Notes under the pieces: generated by a model
The model's input: only the letters and a program-made list of their open reading frames with translations
Told to the model about the DNA's origin: nothing
Database searches by the model: none
Assembly: GCA_020621405.1 (NCBI GenBank)
Contig: JAHRYN010000001.1
Span: 186,001-250,000 of the forward strand
Length of the DNA: 64,000 nucleotides
Source: Betaproteobacteria bacterium
Lineage (GTDB): Bacteria; Pseudomonadota; Gammaproteobacteria; Burkholderiales; Rhodocyclaceae
Direction of reading: 5' to 3'
In this document: positions 49,242-58,435 of the stretch, piece by piece
Numbering within the stretch: position 1 is the stretch's first letter
Layout: the number at the start of each line of letters is the position of its first letter
Made by a program: the position numbers and the translations under genes

Positions 49242-51338
49242 ATGAGCCCGATTCTGCCGATGCCGCGCTACGCGCCCGACCACTTCATCAACCGCGAACT
49301 GTCGCTGATCGCGTTCAATCGCCGGGTGCTGGCGCAGGCCGCCGACGAGCGGGTGCCATTGCTGGAACGACTGACCTTCCTGTGCATCGTATCGAGCAAT
49401 CTGGACGAATTCTTCGAAGTGCGCATCGGCGTGCTGCGCGAACAAGTGAAGCTGGGCGCGCGCGGCGTCACCTCCGACGGACGTTCGGCACAGGAGGCGC
49501 TCAGACTGATCGCGGGCGAGGCGCACCAGCTCATCGCCGAACAGTACTCGCTGCTCAACGACGTGATCCTGCCGGCGCTCGAAACCGAGGGCATCGTGTT
49601 CCTGCGTCGCGGCGCCTGGACCGATGCCCAGCGCGAATGGATACGCGACTACTTCATGCGCGAACTGATGCCGGTGCTGACGCCGATCGGGCTGGACCCC
49701 TCGCATCCGTTCCCGCGCGTGCTCAACAAGAGCCTGAACTTTGCCGTCGAACTCGAAGGCCGCGACGCCTTTGGCCGCAGTTCCCGCTTCGCCATCGTGC
49801 AGGCGCCGCGCGCCCTGCCCCGCGTCATCAAGCTGCCGAAGGAACTGACCGGAGTCGACAACGGCTTCGTGTTCCTGTCCTCGGCCATGCACATGAATGT
49901 CGGCGATCTGTTCGAAGGCATGAACGTGCTCGGCTGCTACCAGTTCCGCGTCACCCGCAATTCCGACCTCTTCCTCGACGAGGAGGAGGTGAAGAACCTG
50001 CGCCAGGCGCTGCAGGGCGAACTGCCGCAGCGTCATTACGGCGATGCGGTGCGGCTGGAGGTCGCCGACAACTGCTCGGAACAGATGGCGGACTTCCTGC
50101 TGCAGCAGTTCAACCTGACGCGCGACGACCTGTACCGCGCACCCGGCATCGTCAATCTGGTACGCCTGATCAAGGTGCCGGACTGGGTGGACCGCCCCGA
50201 CCTCAAATATCCGCCCTTCGTCCCGCTGCTGCCGCGCCCGATGGAAAAGCGCTACGACATCTTCGCCATGCTGCGCCGGCAGGACGTGCTGCTGCACCAC
50301 CCCTTCCAGTCCTTCAAGCCGGTGATCGACCTGGTACAGCAGGCAGTGGATGACCCCGAGGTCGTCGCGATCAAGATGACCGTCTATCGCACCGGTACCG
50401 ACTCGGTGCTGATGGAAGCGCTGGTACGCGCGGCACACAAGGGCAAGGAAGTGACCGTGGTGGTCGAACTGATGGCGCGCTTCGACGAGGAAGCCAACAT
50501 CAACTGGGCATCGCGGCTGGAGGATGCCGGCGCACACGTCGTCTATGGCGTATTCGGCTACAAGACGCACGCCAAGCTGCTGATGGTCGTGCGGCGCGAA
50601 GAAATTGACGGCACACGCCGCTTCCGCCGCTTCGTTCACCTCGGTACCGGCAACTACCATCCGCGCACCGCCCGTTTCTACACCGACTTCGGCCTGATGA
50701 CGGCGGACGAGCAGATAGGCGAGGACGTCAACGAAGTCTTCAAGCAGCTCACCGGTCTGGGTCACGCAGGCACGCTGACCCATCTGTGGCAGGCACCGTT
50801 CACGCTGCACAGCAACGTCGTCGCCGCCATCCGGCACGAGGCCGACATCGCTCGCGCAGGTGGCAAGGGCCGCATCATCGCCAAGATGAATTCACTGGTC
50901 GAGGACGAAACGATCGAGGCGCTCTACGAAGCCAGCCAGGCCGGCGTGGACATCGACCTGATCGTGCGCGGCGTCTGCGCGTTGCGCCCGGGCATTACCG
51001 GACTGTCCGAAAAGATCACGGTCAGGTCGATAGTCGGGCGCTTTCTCGAACATTCGCGCATCTACTACTTCAATGCGGGTGGCGAGGAGAAGATCTATCT
51101 GGCGAGCGCGGACTGGATGGAACGCAACTTCTTCCGTCGCATCGAGGTCGCATTCCCGATCCTCGACCCCAAGCTGAAGCGCCGCATCATGAAGGAAGGG
51201 TTGCGCCCCTATCTGCTGGACAACAGCCAGTCGTGGGAGATGGAACCCGACGGCCGTTACCGCCGCCGCGTATCGCGCGCCGCACGCCACTGCGCACAGG
51301 AAACGCTGCTGGCCGAGTATTCGCGCAGCGCACTGTGA
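49242..51338 (+). CDS. ppk: Polyphosphate kinase 1
   Basis: A 698-residue enzyme (E. coli 688). Family segments are FINRELSLIAFNRRVLAQA, SSNLDEFFEVR, VAIKMTVYRTG, the phospho-acceptor His in FGYKTHAKL, and HLGTGNYHPRTARFYTDFG. It makes polyphosphate from ATP. ATG 49242 is chosen because it gives the usual short N-terminus; a GTG at 49161 would add 27 unusual residues. The intergenic DNA holds a CTGTCAC half-site but no full Pho box. Confidence 0.95.
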   Translation: MSPILPMPRYAPDHFINRELSLIAFNRRVLAQAADERVPLLERLTFLCIVSSNLDEFFEVRIGVLREQVKLGARGVTSDGRSAQEALRLIAGEAHQLIAEQYSLLNDVILPALETEGIVFLRRGAWTDAQREWIRDYFMRELMPVLTPIGLDPSHPFPRVLNKSLNFAVELEGRDAFGRSSRFAIVQAPRALPRVIKLPKELTGVDNGFVFLSSAMHMNVGDLFEGMNVLGCYQFRVTRNSDLFLDEEEVKNLRQALQGELPQRHYGDAVRLEVADNCSEQMADFLLQQFNLTRDDLYRAPGIVNLVRLIKVPDWVDRPDLKYPPFVPLLPRPMEKRYDIFAMLRRQDVLLHHPFQSFKPVIDLVQQAVDDPEVVAIKMTVYRTGTDSVLMEALVRAAHKGKEVTVVVELMARFDEEANINWASRLEDAGAHVVYGVFGYKTHAKLLMVVRREEIDGTRRFRRFVHLGTGNYHPRTARFYTDFGLMTADEQIGEDVNEVFKQLTGLGHAGTLTHLWQAPFTLHSNVVAAIRHEADIARAGGKGRIIAKMNSLVEDETIEALYEASQAGVDIDLIVRGVCALRPGITGLSEKITVRSIVGRFLEHSRIYYFNAGGEEKIYLASADWMERNFFRRIEVAFPILDPKLKRRIMKEGLRPYLLDNSQSWEMEPDGRYRRRVSRAARHCAQETLLAEYSRSAL

Positions 51339-51419
51339 CCGGCAGCGACAGGGAAACTCAAGCGTGACGGGAAACTGCCGTAAACCGGACATGTTCTCAT
51401 CGCCCGGAAACGTTGCAAG

Positions 51420-51818
51420 GTGAAAGTCACCCAGTCCCTGCTGTTACTCGCTCTCGTGGCCGGTCTCGCCGCCTGCGACAAGCTGCCCATTCCCGATCCG
51501 AATCGCGCCGCGGCGCAGAAGGAACTGGACAGCAAGGCCATCGGCGGCGCCTGCCGCCATTCAGGAAGGGCGCTGGAAGACTGCTACAACCTGAATCCGA
51601 AGGCGTCAAAAGCCGCCATCTTCGCCGGCTGGCGCGAGATGAACGACTACATGACGCAGAACAAGATAGATGTGGTCGCTCCCACCATTCCGCCGGGGAA
51701 CGGCAAGACCGTCCCGGCGCCGGCGGAGGCCGAGCAGTCGGCCAAAACCCCTGCCAAACCGGCCGAAGAACACGTCAAGCCGCATGCCGGAAAGAATCCG
51801 GCCATGACCATAGGATGA
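51420..51818 (+). CDS. Small hypothetical lipoprotein
   Basis: A 132-residue protein. The hydrophobic leader ends in a lipobox (AGLAAC, Cys at 19). The mature part has two Cys (GGACRHSGRALEDC) that could form a disulfide, then an Ala/Pro/Glu-rich C-terminus likely disordered. The start appears to be GTG at 51420. It matches no family I know. Its position, 81 bases after ppk1, allows co-transcription. Confidence 0.6.
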   Translation: MKVTQSLLLLALVAGLAACDKLPIPDPNRAAAQKELDSKAIGGACRHSGRALEDCYNLNPKASKAAIFAGWREMNDYMTQNKIDVVAPTIPPGNGKTVPAPAEAEQSAKTPAKPAEEHVKPHAGKNPAMTIG

Positions 51819-51869
51819 TGTCCGGGTGCGGCAACGCACCCCCGGCACTCCGCAGTCCGAAACCCCGCG

Positions 51870-52352
51870 TCAGCGCATTCCCGCCAGTTCGCTCAGATCA
51901 CGCCCATCTATGCGCACGCGGGCAACCGTCACGTCGCCGCCCTCGGTACCGATCGGCTCGATGCTGACCCGGCCCGAATCGAGCAACTGCTGGAGTTTCT
52001 GCTTGCCGATGCCCGAGGTACTGGACATTTCAAGCGCTTCGAGCCCGGCCGCCCGGACACGTACGCCGTCGGCGTAGAAGGTGCTGCCATCGACCGCGTA
52101 ATGCCGCTGCGCAGGCGGCTTGGCAGGACGGAATGCCGGAACTGCGGCCATCGGCACAACGACACGACGCACGGTTTCGACACCGGGCACCGCACGAATC
52201 TTTGCCATCACATTACCCACCGGGCGGATGGTCTTCCTGACTTGCTTGTTGCTGGCCACGGAGCGGGCCGCGTGTGTCTCGCCATTCATGGCGATCAGTG
52301 CAAAACCGAGCAGAGCCGTAAGGGCACCAGTGCCCCAGCGTCGAAACATCAT
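51870..52352 (-). CDS. Exported SNase-like protein with degenerate active site
   Basis: A 160-residue protein with a signal peptide (about 1-28). Residues about 84-160 resemble the staphylococcal-nuclease (TNase) fold: HYAVDGSTFYADGVRVRAAG, LEALEMSSTSGIGKQKLQQL, SIEPIGTEGGDVTVARVRID, GRDLSEL. The first Arg and Glu of the active-site pattern are present (RVRAAGLEALE), but the DGDT Asp is Ser, the next Asp is Glu and the later YGR Arg is absent, so nuclease activity is doubtful. The start follows GGGAG. A structural or binding role is likelier than catalysis. Confidence 0.5.
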   Translation of the reverse strand: MMFRRWGTGALTALLGFALIAMNGETHAARSVASNKQVRKTIRPVGNVMAKIRAVPGVETVRRVVVPMAAVPAFRPAKPPAQRHYAVDGSTFYADGVRVRAAGLEALEMSSTSGIGKQKLQQLLDSGRVSIEPIGTEGGDVTVARVRIDGRDLSELAGMR

Positions 52353-52535
52353 GCACGTCTCCCTATGTGGCCGCACATTCGTCGGACGGCGTCAGCCGCC
52401 CCGGCGCTGTGAGCCACTTTGTTGTTTCGGATAATTTTTCCGATATTAACCATTGCCGGCGACTGACGCCAGTCCCGCACGCGGAACCGCGCGGCGCCTT
52501 ACAATGTGCGCATTACACCTACCAGCACCCCGCAC

Positions 52536-52880
52536 ATGCTTCGCGTTTTCGGTATCCGGCGCTGTGACACCATGTCCCGCGCCATGGCTTGGCTGAATGA
52601 ACAGCAGATCGAATTTCACCTGCACGACTACAAGAAGGATGGCGTACCAGCCGACCGTCTGGCCGGCTGGATTGCACAAGCAGGCTGGCAGGCCATCGTG
52701 AACACGCGCGGCACCACCTTCCGCAAACTGCCTCCTGACCAGACTGCCGACCTCGATGACGCACGCGCCCAGGCGCTGCTGATCGACAATCCTTCCGCCA
52801 TCCGCCGTCCCATCATCGAGCATGGGGGAGAGTTGCTTATCGGCTTCGATCCGGCGCGCTGGAGTGAAATTTTCCGATGA
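52536..52880 (+). CDS. ArsC/Spx-family protein (YffB-like)
   Basis: A 114-residue thioredoxin-fold protein. It opens MLRVFGIRRCDTMSRAMAWL with one catalytic-position Cys; HDYKKDG, NTRGTTFRKLP and NPSAIRRPIIE are typical of the ArsC/YffB group. YffB-like members are thought to be glutathione-dependent thiol reductases, and true arsenate reduction is not implied. ATG 52536 is taken over an upstream ATG at 52506. It overlaps hslO by 4 bases. Confidence 0.88.
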   Translation: MLRVFGIRRCDTMSRAMAWLNEQQIEFHLHDYKKDGVPADRLAGWIAQAGWQAIVNTRGTTFRKLPPDQTADLDDARAQALLIDNPSAIRRPIIEHGGELLIGFDPARWSEIFR

Positions 52881-53749
52881 GTGACCGCGATTTCGTCCGC
52901 CGCTTCATGTTCGAGGCACTCGACATCCGTGGCGCACTGGTTCGTTTCGAACAGGGATGGCAGGCGATGTTGGACGGCCGCAGCTATGGCAATGTCGCGA
53001 CCCGGCTGCTGGGCGAAGTGAGTGTGGTCACGCTGCTGATCGCCGGCCAGCTCAAACAGCCTGCGCGTCTGACCGTGCAGATGCGCGGACGCGGCCCGGT
53101 CGGCACGCTGGTCGTCGACTGCGACCAGCAGTTGCGGGTACGCGGCATGACCAGCGCACCGGCCGACCTGTCCGAAGCACCGGTCAGCGACCTGCTGGGC
53201 GACGGACACCTCGTGATGACCCTGCAGAACGACAACGCGGCGACGCCCTACCAGAGCCTGGTACCGCTCGAAGGCGCAAGCATCGCAGACATCTTCGAAC
53301 ACTATCTCGAACAGTCCGAACAGGCACCGGCGGCCCTGTGGCTTGCCGCAAACGGCGACTGTGCGAGCGGGTTGTTCCTGCAGAAGATGCCCGATGCTGA
53401 CCGACGCGACCCGGATGGCTGGGCACGCGTGTGCCATCTGGCGGCCACGGTGACCGGCGGCGAACTGCGTACCCTGTCGCCGGAAGTGCTGCTCGAACGC
53501 CTGTTCCCGGAAGACATCGCCGACGGCGGCATCCGCATCTTCGATCCCTTGCTGCCCTGCCACCACTGCCCGCGCGACGAGGAAAAAGTGCGTCGTCTGG
53601 TACTGTCGCTGGGACGCGAGGAAGTGGAATCCATCCTGCGCGAAAAGGGTGAGCTGCACATCCACGACGACATGTGCAACCACGACTACCGTTTCAACCC
53701 CACCGACATCGCGCTGCTGTTCGGAGAGCCGCCACCGGCGGTGCATTGA
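52877..53749 (+). CDS. hslO: Redox-regulated chaperone Hsp33 with unusual zinc motif
   Basis: A 290-residue protein. The N-terminal core (FMFEALDIRGALVRF, VTLLIAGQLKQPARLTVQM) and the linker are standard Hsp33. The C-terminal redox switch normally has CxC and CxxC. Here it reads C228-HH-C231, and the second pair is D264-DM-C267, with Asp in place of one Cys. Zinc binding and disulfide activation must therefore differ from E. coli, if they occur. Coupled to the ArsC-like gene by an ATGA overlap. Confidence 0.92.
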   Translation: MSDRDFVRRFMFEALDIRGALVRFEQGWQAMLDGRSYGNVATRLLGEVSVVTLLIAGQLKQPARLTVQMRGRGPVGTLVVDCDQQLRVRGMTSAPADLSEAPVSDLLGDGHLVMTLQNDNAATPYQSLVPLEGASIADIFEHYLEQSEQAPAALWLAANGDCASGLFLQKMPDADRRDPDGWARVCHLAATVTGGELRTLSPEVLLERLFPEDIADGGIRIFDPLLPCHHCPRDEEKVRRLVLSLGREEVESILREKGELHIHDDMCNHDYRFNPTDIALLFGEPPPAVH

Positions 53750-53811
53750 ACCCGGCGGTTGCCCGCCCTGCGGGCACTCGGTAGACTTTCAACATTTCCA
53801 GCGGACACCTC

Positions 53812-54606
53812 ATGGCGCGCAAGCCTGCACCTCCGGCCATAGAACTGAAGAGCGCCACACTTGAAGCCATGCGAGCACTGCTGCGCAGCGGTGACGCACG
53901 CGCCATCGCCGACGCACTGGATGCCCGGCTGGGCGCCATGCCGGGCTTCTTTTCCGGCGAGCCGGTGGTGATCGACTGCAGCGAACTGGCGGCGGACGCC
54001 CAACCGGACTGGGCTGCCATCCGCGCAGCGCTTGCCCGCCACTCGTTGACCGCCGTGGCGGTTCAGGGCGCTGGCGAAGCCGCATCCGAAAGTGCGCAGG
54101 CGCTCGGCATGGCACTGCTTGCTCCGGAAAGCACACCGCGTGCGGCCCCGGTCGTACCCGAACCCGAGCCGACGCCCGAACCACCGCCGGTCGCCGCCGC
54201 CGAACCGGAAGCGCCGGTCGAACACCCCACACCGCCGCCCCAGCCGACAGGCGCCCGGCGGACCCAGATCATCGACAAGCCGCTGCGCTCCGGTCAGCGC
54301 ATCTACGCCCGCGACAGCGACCTGGTCGTGCTCGCCATGGTCAGCGCCGGCGCCGAAGTCATTGCCGACGGCAACATCCATGTCTATGCGCCGCTGCGCG
54401 GCCGTGCCCTGGCCGGCGCAGCGGGCGATACGCAGGCGCGCATCTTCACCACGTGCTTCGAAGCCGAACTGGTGTCGATTGCCGGCGTCTATCGCACCTT
54501 CGAACATTCCGCCAGCAGCGAACTGCTGCGCCGCCCGGCGCACGTGCGTCTGGAAGAGCATTCCGACAAACAGGTACTTGATGTCGCCGCACTGGCGACC
54601 ACCTGA
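53812..54606 (+). CDS. minC: Septum site-determining protein MinC
   Basis: A 264-residue division inhibitor. The N-terminal FtsZ-inhibiting domain ([27 protein letters not shown]) and C-terminal beta-helix ([35 protein letters not shown]) are joined by a Pro/Glu-rich linker (about residues 112-145). MinC with MinD blocks polar Z-rings. First gene of minCDE. Confidence 0.95.
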   Translation: MARKPAPPAIELKSATLEAMRALLRSGDARAIADALDARLGAMPGFFSGEPVVIDCSELAADAQPDWAAIRAALARHSLTAVAVQGAGEAASESAQALGMALLAPESTPRAAPVVPEPEPTPEPPPVAAAEPEAPVEHPTPPPQPTGARRTQIIDKPLRSGQRIYARDSDLVVLAMVSAGAEVIADGNIHVYAPLRGRALAGAAGDTQARIFTTCFEAELVSIAGVYRTFEHSASSELLRRPAHVRLEEHSDKQVLDVAALATT

Positions 54607-54626
54607 ATCACCAGAGGGAGATAAGA

Positions 54627-55442
54627 GTGACCCGTATCGTAGTCGTCACATCCGGCAAGGGTGGCGTGGGCAAGACCACGACCAGCGCCGCGTTTTCATC
54701 GGGCCTCGCCATGCGCGGCAAGAAGACCGCGGTCATCGACTTCGACGTCGGCCTGCGCAACCTCGATCTCATCATGGGCTGCGAGCGGCGCGTGGTGTAC
54801 GACTTCGTCAACGTGATCCACGGTGAAGCCAACCTGTCGCAGGCGCTGATCAAGGACAAGCACTGCGACAACCTGTTCGTGCTGCCGGCGTCGCAGACCC
54901 GCGACAAGGACGCGCTGACCGAGGAAGGGGTCGAGAAGGTGCTGAAGGACCTCGCCGACATGGGCTTCGACTACATCGTGTGCGATTCGCCAGCCGGTAT
55001 CGAACACGGTGCCGTGATGGCGCTGACCTTCGCCGACGAGGCCGTCATCGTCACCAATCCGGAAGTCAGTTCGGTGCGCGACTCGGACCGCATTCTCGGC
55101 ATCCTGCAGTCGAAGTCGCGGCGTGCGCGCGAAGGCCGCGAACCGGTGAAGGAACATCTGGTCATCACCCGCTATTCGCCCAAGCGCGCCAACGACGGCG
55201 AAATGCTGAGCTATGGCGACGTTCAGGAAATCCTGCGCATTCCGGTGCTGGGCGTCATCCCTGAATCGGAAGTCGTGCTGCAGGCGTCGAATCAGGGCAC
55301 GCCGGCCATCCACATGGAAGGCAGCGACGTCGCCCAGGCTTACGAGGACGTGGTAGCGCGCTTCCTCGGCGAGGAGCACGCGCTGCGCTTCGTCGACTAC
55401 GAAAAGCCCGGCCTGCTCAAGCGCCTGTTCGGAGGGAAGTAA
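54627..55442 (+). CDS. minD: Septum site-determining ATPase MinD
   Basis: A 271-residue deviant Walker ATPase. The KGGVGKTT motif near residues 10-17, [10 protein letters not shown] and [13 protein letters not shown] are standard. The C-terminal amphipathic membrane helix ([10 protein letters not shown]) is present. MinD oscillates with MinE and recruits MinC. It starts 20 bases after minC with a GAGGGAG ribosome-binding site. Confidence 0.97.
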   Translation: MTRIVVVTSGKGGVGKTTTSAAFSSGLAMRGKKTAVIDFDVGLRNLDLIMGCERRVVYDFVNVIHGEANLSQALIKDKHCDNLFVLPASQTRDKDALTEEGVEKVLKDLADMGFDYIVCDSPAGIEHGAVMALTFADEAVIVTNPEVSSVRDSDRILGILQSKSRRAREGREPVKEHLVITRYSPKRANDGEMLSYGDVQEILRIPVLGVIPESEVVLQASNQGTPAIHMEGSDVAQAYEDVVARFLGEEHALRFVDYEKPGLLKRLFGGK

Positions 55443-55444
55443 GC

Positions 55445-55702
55445 ATGTCGCTGCTTTCACTGATCTTCGGCCAGAAGCAGAAGACGGCATCGATTGCCAA
55501 GGAACGGCTGCAGCTGATCATCGCGCGCGAGCGCGGCGCCAATTCCGCACCCGATTTCCTGCCGGCGCTGCAGCAGGAACTGGTGGCCGTCATATCCAAG
55601 TACGTCCGCGTGAATCCGGAAGACATCAAGGTCCAGCTCGAGAAGCAGGACAATTACGAAGTACTTGAGGTCAACATCGTCCTGCCCGACCAACGCAATT
55701 GA
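55445..55702 (+). CDS. minE: Cell-division topological specificity factor MinE
   Basis: An 85-residue protein. The MinD-stimulating helix ([17 protein letters not shown]) and dimeric C-terminal domain ([19 protein letters not shown]) are clear. It starts 2 bases after minD, and the 3' end overlaps the methyltransferase start (TTGA). Confidence 0.97.
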   Translation: MSLLSLIFGQKQKTASIAKERLQLIIARERGANSAPDFLPALQQELVAVISKYVRVNPEDIKVQLEKQDNYEVLEVNIVLPDQRN

Positions 55703-56496
55703 ATCTGGCCTCGCTCCTCGGCAACGCAGCTCCGCGTCCGCCACGCAACGCGATCGACGTTTCCGAGGAGGCCGGGGTGCGCTACCTGCACTTCGGTTCC
55801 GAATGGGTGCAGGGCGCCATGCGCATTGCGCGTCCGTTCTCGCTGGAACTCGAATACACGCGTGAAATGATGCTGCCGCTGCTGTTCGCACCGGACGACA
55901 CCTGGCCGGCGCGCGTACTGGTAATCGGCCTCGGGGCGGCGTCGGTGGTCAAGTTCCTGCATCGTTACTGTCCACGCGCTCAGATCACTGTGGTCGAGAT
56001 CGATCCGCGCGTGCCCGGCGTGGCAGCGCTGCATTTCCGGCTGCCGCCCGAGGATGAAAGGCTGCGCATCATCATTGACGACGGCGCCCGCTTCGTCGCG
56101 CAGAACGACCAGTCGTGGGATTTCATACTGGTCGATGGCTACGATCATCGCGCCCGGGCCAATGCACTGGACACCGAACGCTTCCACCGGGATTGCCGGG
56201 CACGCCTGGCCGGCAACGGCCGCATCTGCCTCAATCTGTTCGGACGCACACGCGGTTTCCGCTCGAGTGCCCAGCGCATACTCGACGCCTACGACGGACG
56301 CGCGCTTGTCCTGCCGTCGCTCGATGCCGGCAACGCCATCTGCATCGCCGCCGGCGACGAACCGGTCGAGGCATCCCTGGAATCCCTGCGCTCCCGCGCG
56401 CGCGTCCTGCGCGCCGAGACCACGTTGAACCTTGTGCCGACGCTCAGCCGGATCGAGAAGGCCGGCTACTGCCCGAGCGGACAGTTGGTCATCTGA
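55699..56496 (+). CDS. Spermidine synthase-like SAM-binding protein
   Basis: A 265-residue Rossmann methyltransferase-like protein. The SAM-site motif [15 protein letters not shown] and acidic [12 protein letters not shown], then [11 protein letters not shown] and [16 protein letters not shown], match the spermidine synthase superfamily. It lacks the N-terminal beta domain of a real spermidine synthase, so polyamine synthesis is unlikely. The start is TTG at 55699, overlapping the minE stop. A terminator follows. The link to the min genes suggests co-transcription, not a known functional tie. Confidence 0.8.
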   Translation: MNLASLLGNAAPRPPRNAIDVSEEAGVRYLHFGSEWVQGAMRIARPFSLELEYTREMMLPLLFAPDDTWPARVLVIGLGAASVVKFLHRYCPRAQITVVEIDPRVPGVAALHFRLPPEDERLRIIIDDGARFVAQNDQSWDFILVDGYDHRARANALDTERFHRDCRARLAGNGRICLNLFGRTRGFRSSAQRILDAYDGRALVLPSLDAGNAICIAAGDEPVEASLESLRSRARVLRAETTLNLVPTLSRIEKAGYCPSGQLVI

Positions 56497-56520
56497 GCTG
56501 GCTTAGCGGACACGGAAATG

Positions 56521-56548
56521 AAAAAAGCCGGCCAGAGCCGGCTTTTTT
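56521..56548. terminator. Bidirectional terminator
   Basis: AAAAAA-GCCGGC-CAGA-GCCGGC-TTTTTT works on both strands, ending the minCDE-methyltransferase transcript and the convergent cytochrome transcript. Confidence 0.93.
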
Positions 56549-56565
56549 CATTGTGCGGACACCGA

Positions 56566-56892
56566 TCAGCGACGGGTGACCAGCGGGCCGTTCTGCGCCG
56601 AGAAGTAGGCTGCCAGATCCGCCATGTCCTGCGCACTCAGGGCACCGACCTGGGCACCCATGATGGCGTTCTTGCGGGAACCCGTCTTGTATGCATGCAG
56701 CGCCTGCAGGATGTAGTCCTCATGCTGACCGCCGATACGCGGGAAGGCCGGGGCCGGGCTGTTGCCGTCGGCGCCGTGGCAAGCCGCGCAGGCCGTCGAC
56801 TTTTCCTTGCCGCGGGCGGCATCGCCACCGGCCTGGGCCACACCTGCGAGCAGCATCGCGGCGACCGCAACGAACATCGTTTTCTTCATCAT
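56566..56892 (-). CDS. Periplasmic class I cytochrome c
   Basis: A 108-residue exported protein. Signal peptide to about residue 21 (LAGVAQAG), heme motif CAACH and an axial Met in AIMGAQVG. The RIGGQHEDYILQAL and MADLAAYFSAQN segments are those of c553/c4-type monoheme electron carriers. It lies 12 bases after a second such gene, which is similar throughout, so they look like a tandem duplication. Redox partners are unknown. Confidence 0.9.
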   Translation of the reverse strand: MMKKTMFVAVAAMLLAGVAQAGGDAARGKEKSTACAACHGADGNSPAPAFPRIGGQHEDYILQALHAYKTGSRKNAIMGAQVGALSAQDMADLAAYFSAQNGPLVTRR

Positions 56893-56904
56893 TGCCTGAA
56901 TTCC

Positions 56905-57222
56905 TTATTTCTGGGCGCTGTAGTAGGCAGCGAGGTCGGCCATGTCCTGTTCGCTCAGGCTGGCAGCAATGCCGGCCATCGACGGATGCTTGCGGTCACC
57001 GCTCTTGTAGGCCTGCAGCGCGGAAACGATGTATTCGGCGTACTGGCCGCCGATACGCGGCACCTGGTAGGTCTTCGGGAAGGCCGTATGGTAGCCCGGG
57101 ATACCATGACAGCCCACGCACATTGCGATCTTGTCCTTGGCAGCATCTGCATTGCCTTCGACGGCGAACGCGGAGGTGCTGATGCAGACCGCAAGGAAAG
57201 CAAGAAGGGTTCTGGCGCTCAT
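56905..57222 (-). CDS. Periplasmic class I cytochrome c
   Basis: A 105-residue exported protein. A signal peptide (about 1-20, ending AFA), heme motif CVGCH, RIGGQYAEYIVSAL, axial Met in PSMAGI and MADLAAYYSAQK mirror the gene that follows. It probably carries electrons in the periplasm, for instance to a terminal oxidase or nitrogen-oxide reductase. First of the two-gene unit. Confidence 0.9.
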   Translation of the reverse strand: MSARTLLAFLAVCISTSAFAVEGNADAAKDKIAMCVGCHGIPGYHTAFPKTYQVPRIGGQYAEYIVSALQAYKSGDRKHPSMAGIAASLSEQDMADLAAYYSAQK

Positions 57223-57327
57223 TGAGTCTCTCTTCTTTTAGGTTGAAGTTATTTCGGAAAATCGCGCGAAGTTTAGCGAAGGAGTTGATAAGCGTCAAAA
57301 CAACCGTATCGAAATCCTGTTCCGACC

Positions 57328-58317
57328 TCAGGCGGCAGACGTATCAACGACGATCCGCCCACGCACTTTGCCGTCGATGAACCTTGGCGCGACGTCGATC
57401 ACTTCATCGAGCCGTACCACCTGTGTCATCGCGTCGAGCTTGTCCAGCGGCATGTCGCGCACAATGCGTGACCACGCCTCCCGTCGTGGACCGGATGCCA
57501 CCGTGACGCTGTTGATGCCGTATAGCGTGACGCCGCGCAGGATGAAGGGCGCGACGGTGGACGGGAAATCCATGCCCTGCGCCAAGCCGCACGCCGCCAC
57601 CGCGCCGTTTTCGCGAGTGGCCGCGCAGGCGTTCGCCAGCGTGTGCGAACCGACGCTGTCGACCACGCCGGCCCAGCGTTCCTTGGCCAGCGGGCGACCC
57701 GGCGCCGACAGCGTGGCGCGATCGATCACCGATTCGGCGCCCAGCGACTTCAGATAGTCCGTTTCCTCCAGACGCCCCGTACTCGCCACCACCCGGTAGC
57801 CCAGACTGGCCAGCAGCGCGACCGCCACCGAACCGACGCCGCCGCTGGCGCCGGTCACCAGCACCTCGCCATCGCCGGGCTTGAGCCCGTGCCGCTCCAG
57901 CGCCATCAGGCTCAGCATCGCGGTGAAGCCCGCCGTCCCGACCGCCATCGCTCGCCTGGCATCAAGTCCTGCCGGCAGATCCACCAGCCAGTCGCCCTTC
58001 ACCGACGCGCGCTGCCCCAGCCCGCCCCAGTGGCTTTCGCCCACGCCGAAACCAGTCAGCACCACTTCGTCGCCGGCTTTCCAGCACGGGTGGCCGCTGT
58101 GCTCGACCACACCGGAAAAATCGATGCCGGGCACCATCGGCCACTTGCGCACGATGGGACTGCGGCCGGTGATCGCCAGTGCGTCCTTGTAATTCAGGCT
58201 CGACCAGCGAACCGCGACACGCACATCGGCGTCCGGCAACGCCGAATCTTCCACATCCGCCAGACGGGCGACCGTGTCGCCACCCTCGCCCTGCTCCAGC
58301 AATATCGCCTTGAACAT
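57328..58317 (-). CDS. acuI: Acryloyl-CoA reductase-like MDR oxidoreductase
   Basis: A 329-residue medium-chain NADPH oxidoreductase of the YhdH/AcuI branch. Signatures are SSLNYKDALAITGRSPIVRK, PMVPGIDFSGVV, GTAGFTAMLSLMALE and VLVTGASGGVGSVAVALLA. AcuI reduces acryloyl-CoA to propionyl-CoA. No zinc-ligand Cys of alcohol dehydrogenases is present. It is divergent from arsS, with a 118-base gap; a functional link to the arsenosugar genes is not implied. Confidence 0.88.
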   Translation of the reverse strand: MFKAILLEQGEGGDTVARLADVEDSALPDADVRVAVRWSSLNYKDALAITGRSPIVRKWPMVPGIDFSGVVEHSGHPCWKAGDEVVLTGFGVGESHWGGLGQRASVKGDWLVDLPAGLDARRAMAVGTAGFTAMLSLMALERHGLKPGDGEVLVTGASGGVGSVAVALLASLGYRVVASTGRLEETDYLKSLGAESVIDRATLSAPGRPLAKERWAGVVDSVGSHTLANACAATRENGAVAACGLAQGMDFPSTVAPFILRGVTLYGINSVTVASGPRREAWSRIVRDMPLDKLDAMTQVVRLDEVIDVAPRFIDGKVRGRIVVDTSAA

Positions 58318-58435
58318 CCTTATCTTCCTCCGGTCGTGTACGGTTACGCACGCGAAGGATACGTCACGTCGCGGGCGCCGTTACAGTGTCGCAGCGCGAC
58401 TGCGGCAGCCCGCCCACCGAAACCGAAGGACACGC

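Noticed and set aside
52536-52880. Arsenate reductase linked to the arsenosugar cluster
   Set aside because: It is a YffB-type ArsC-family protein translated with hslO and about 5.5 kb away from arsS; family members of this type are not shown to reduce arsenate.
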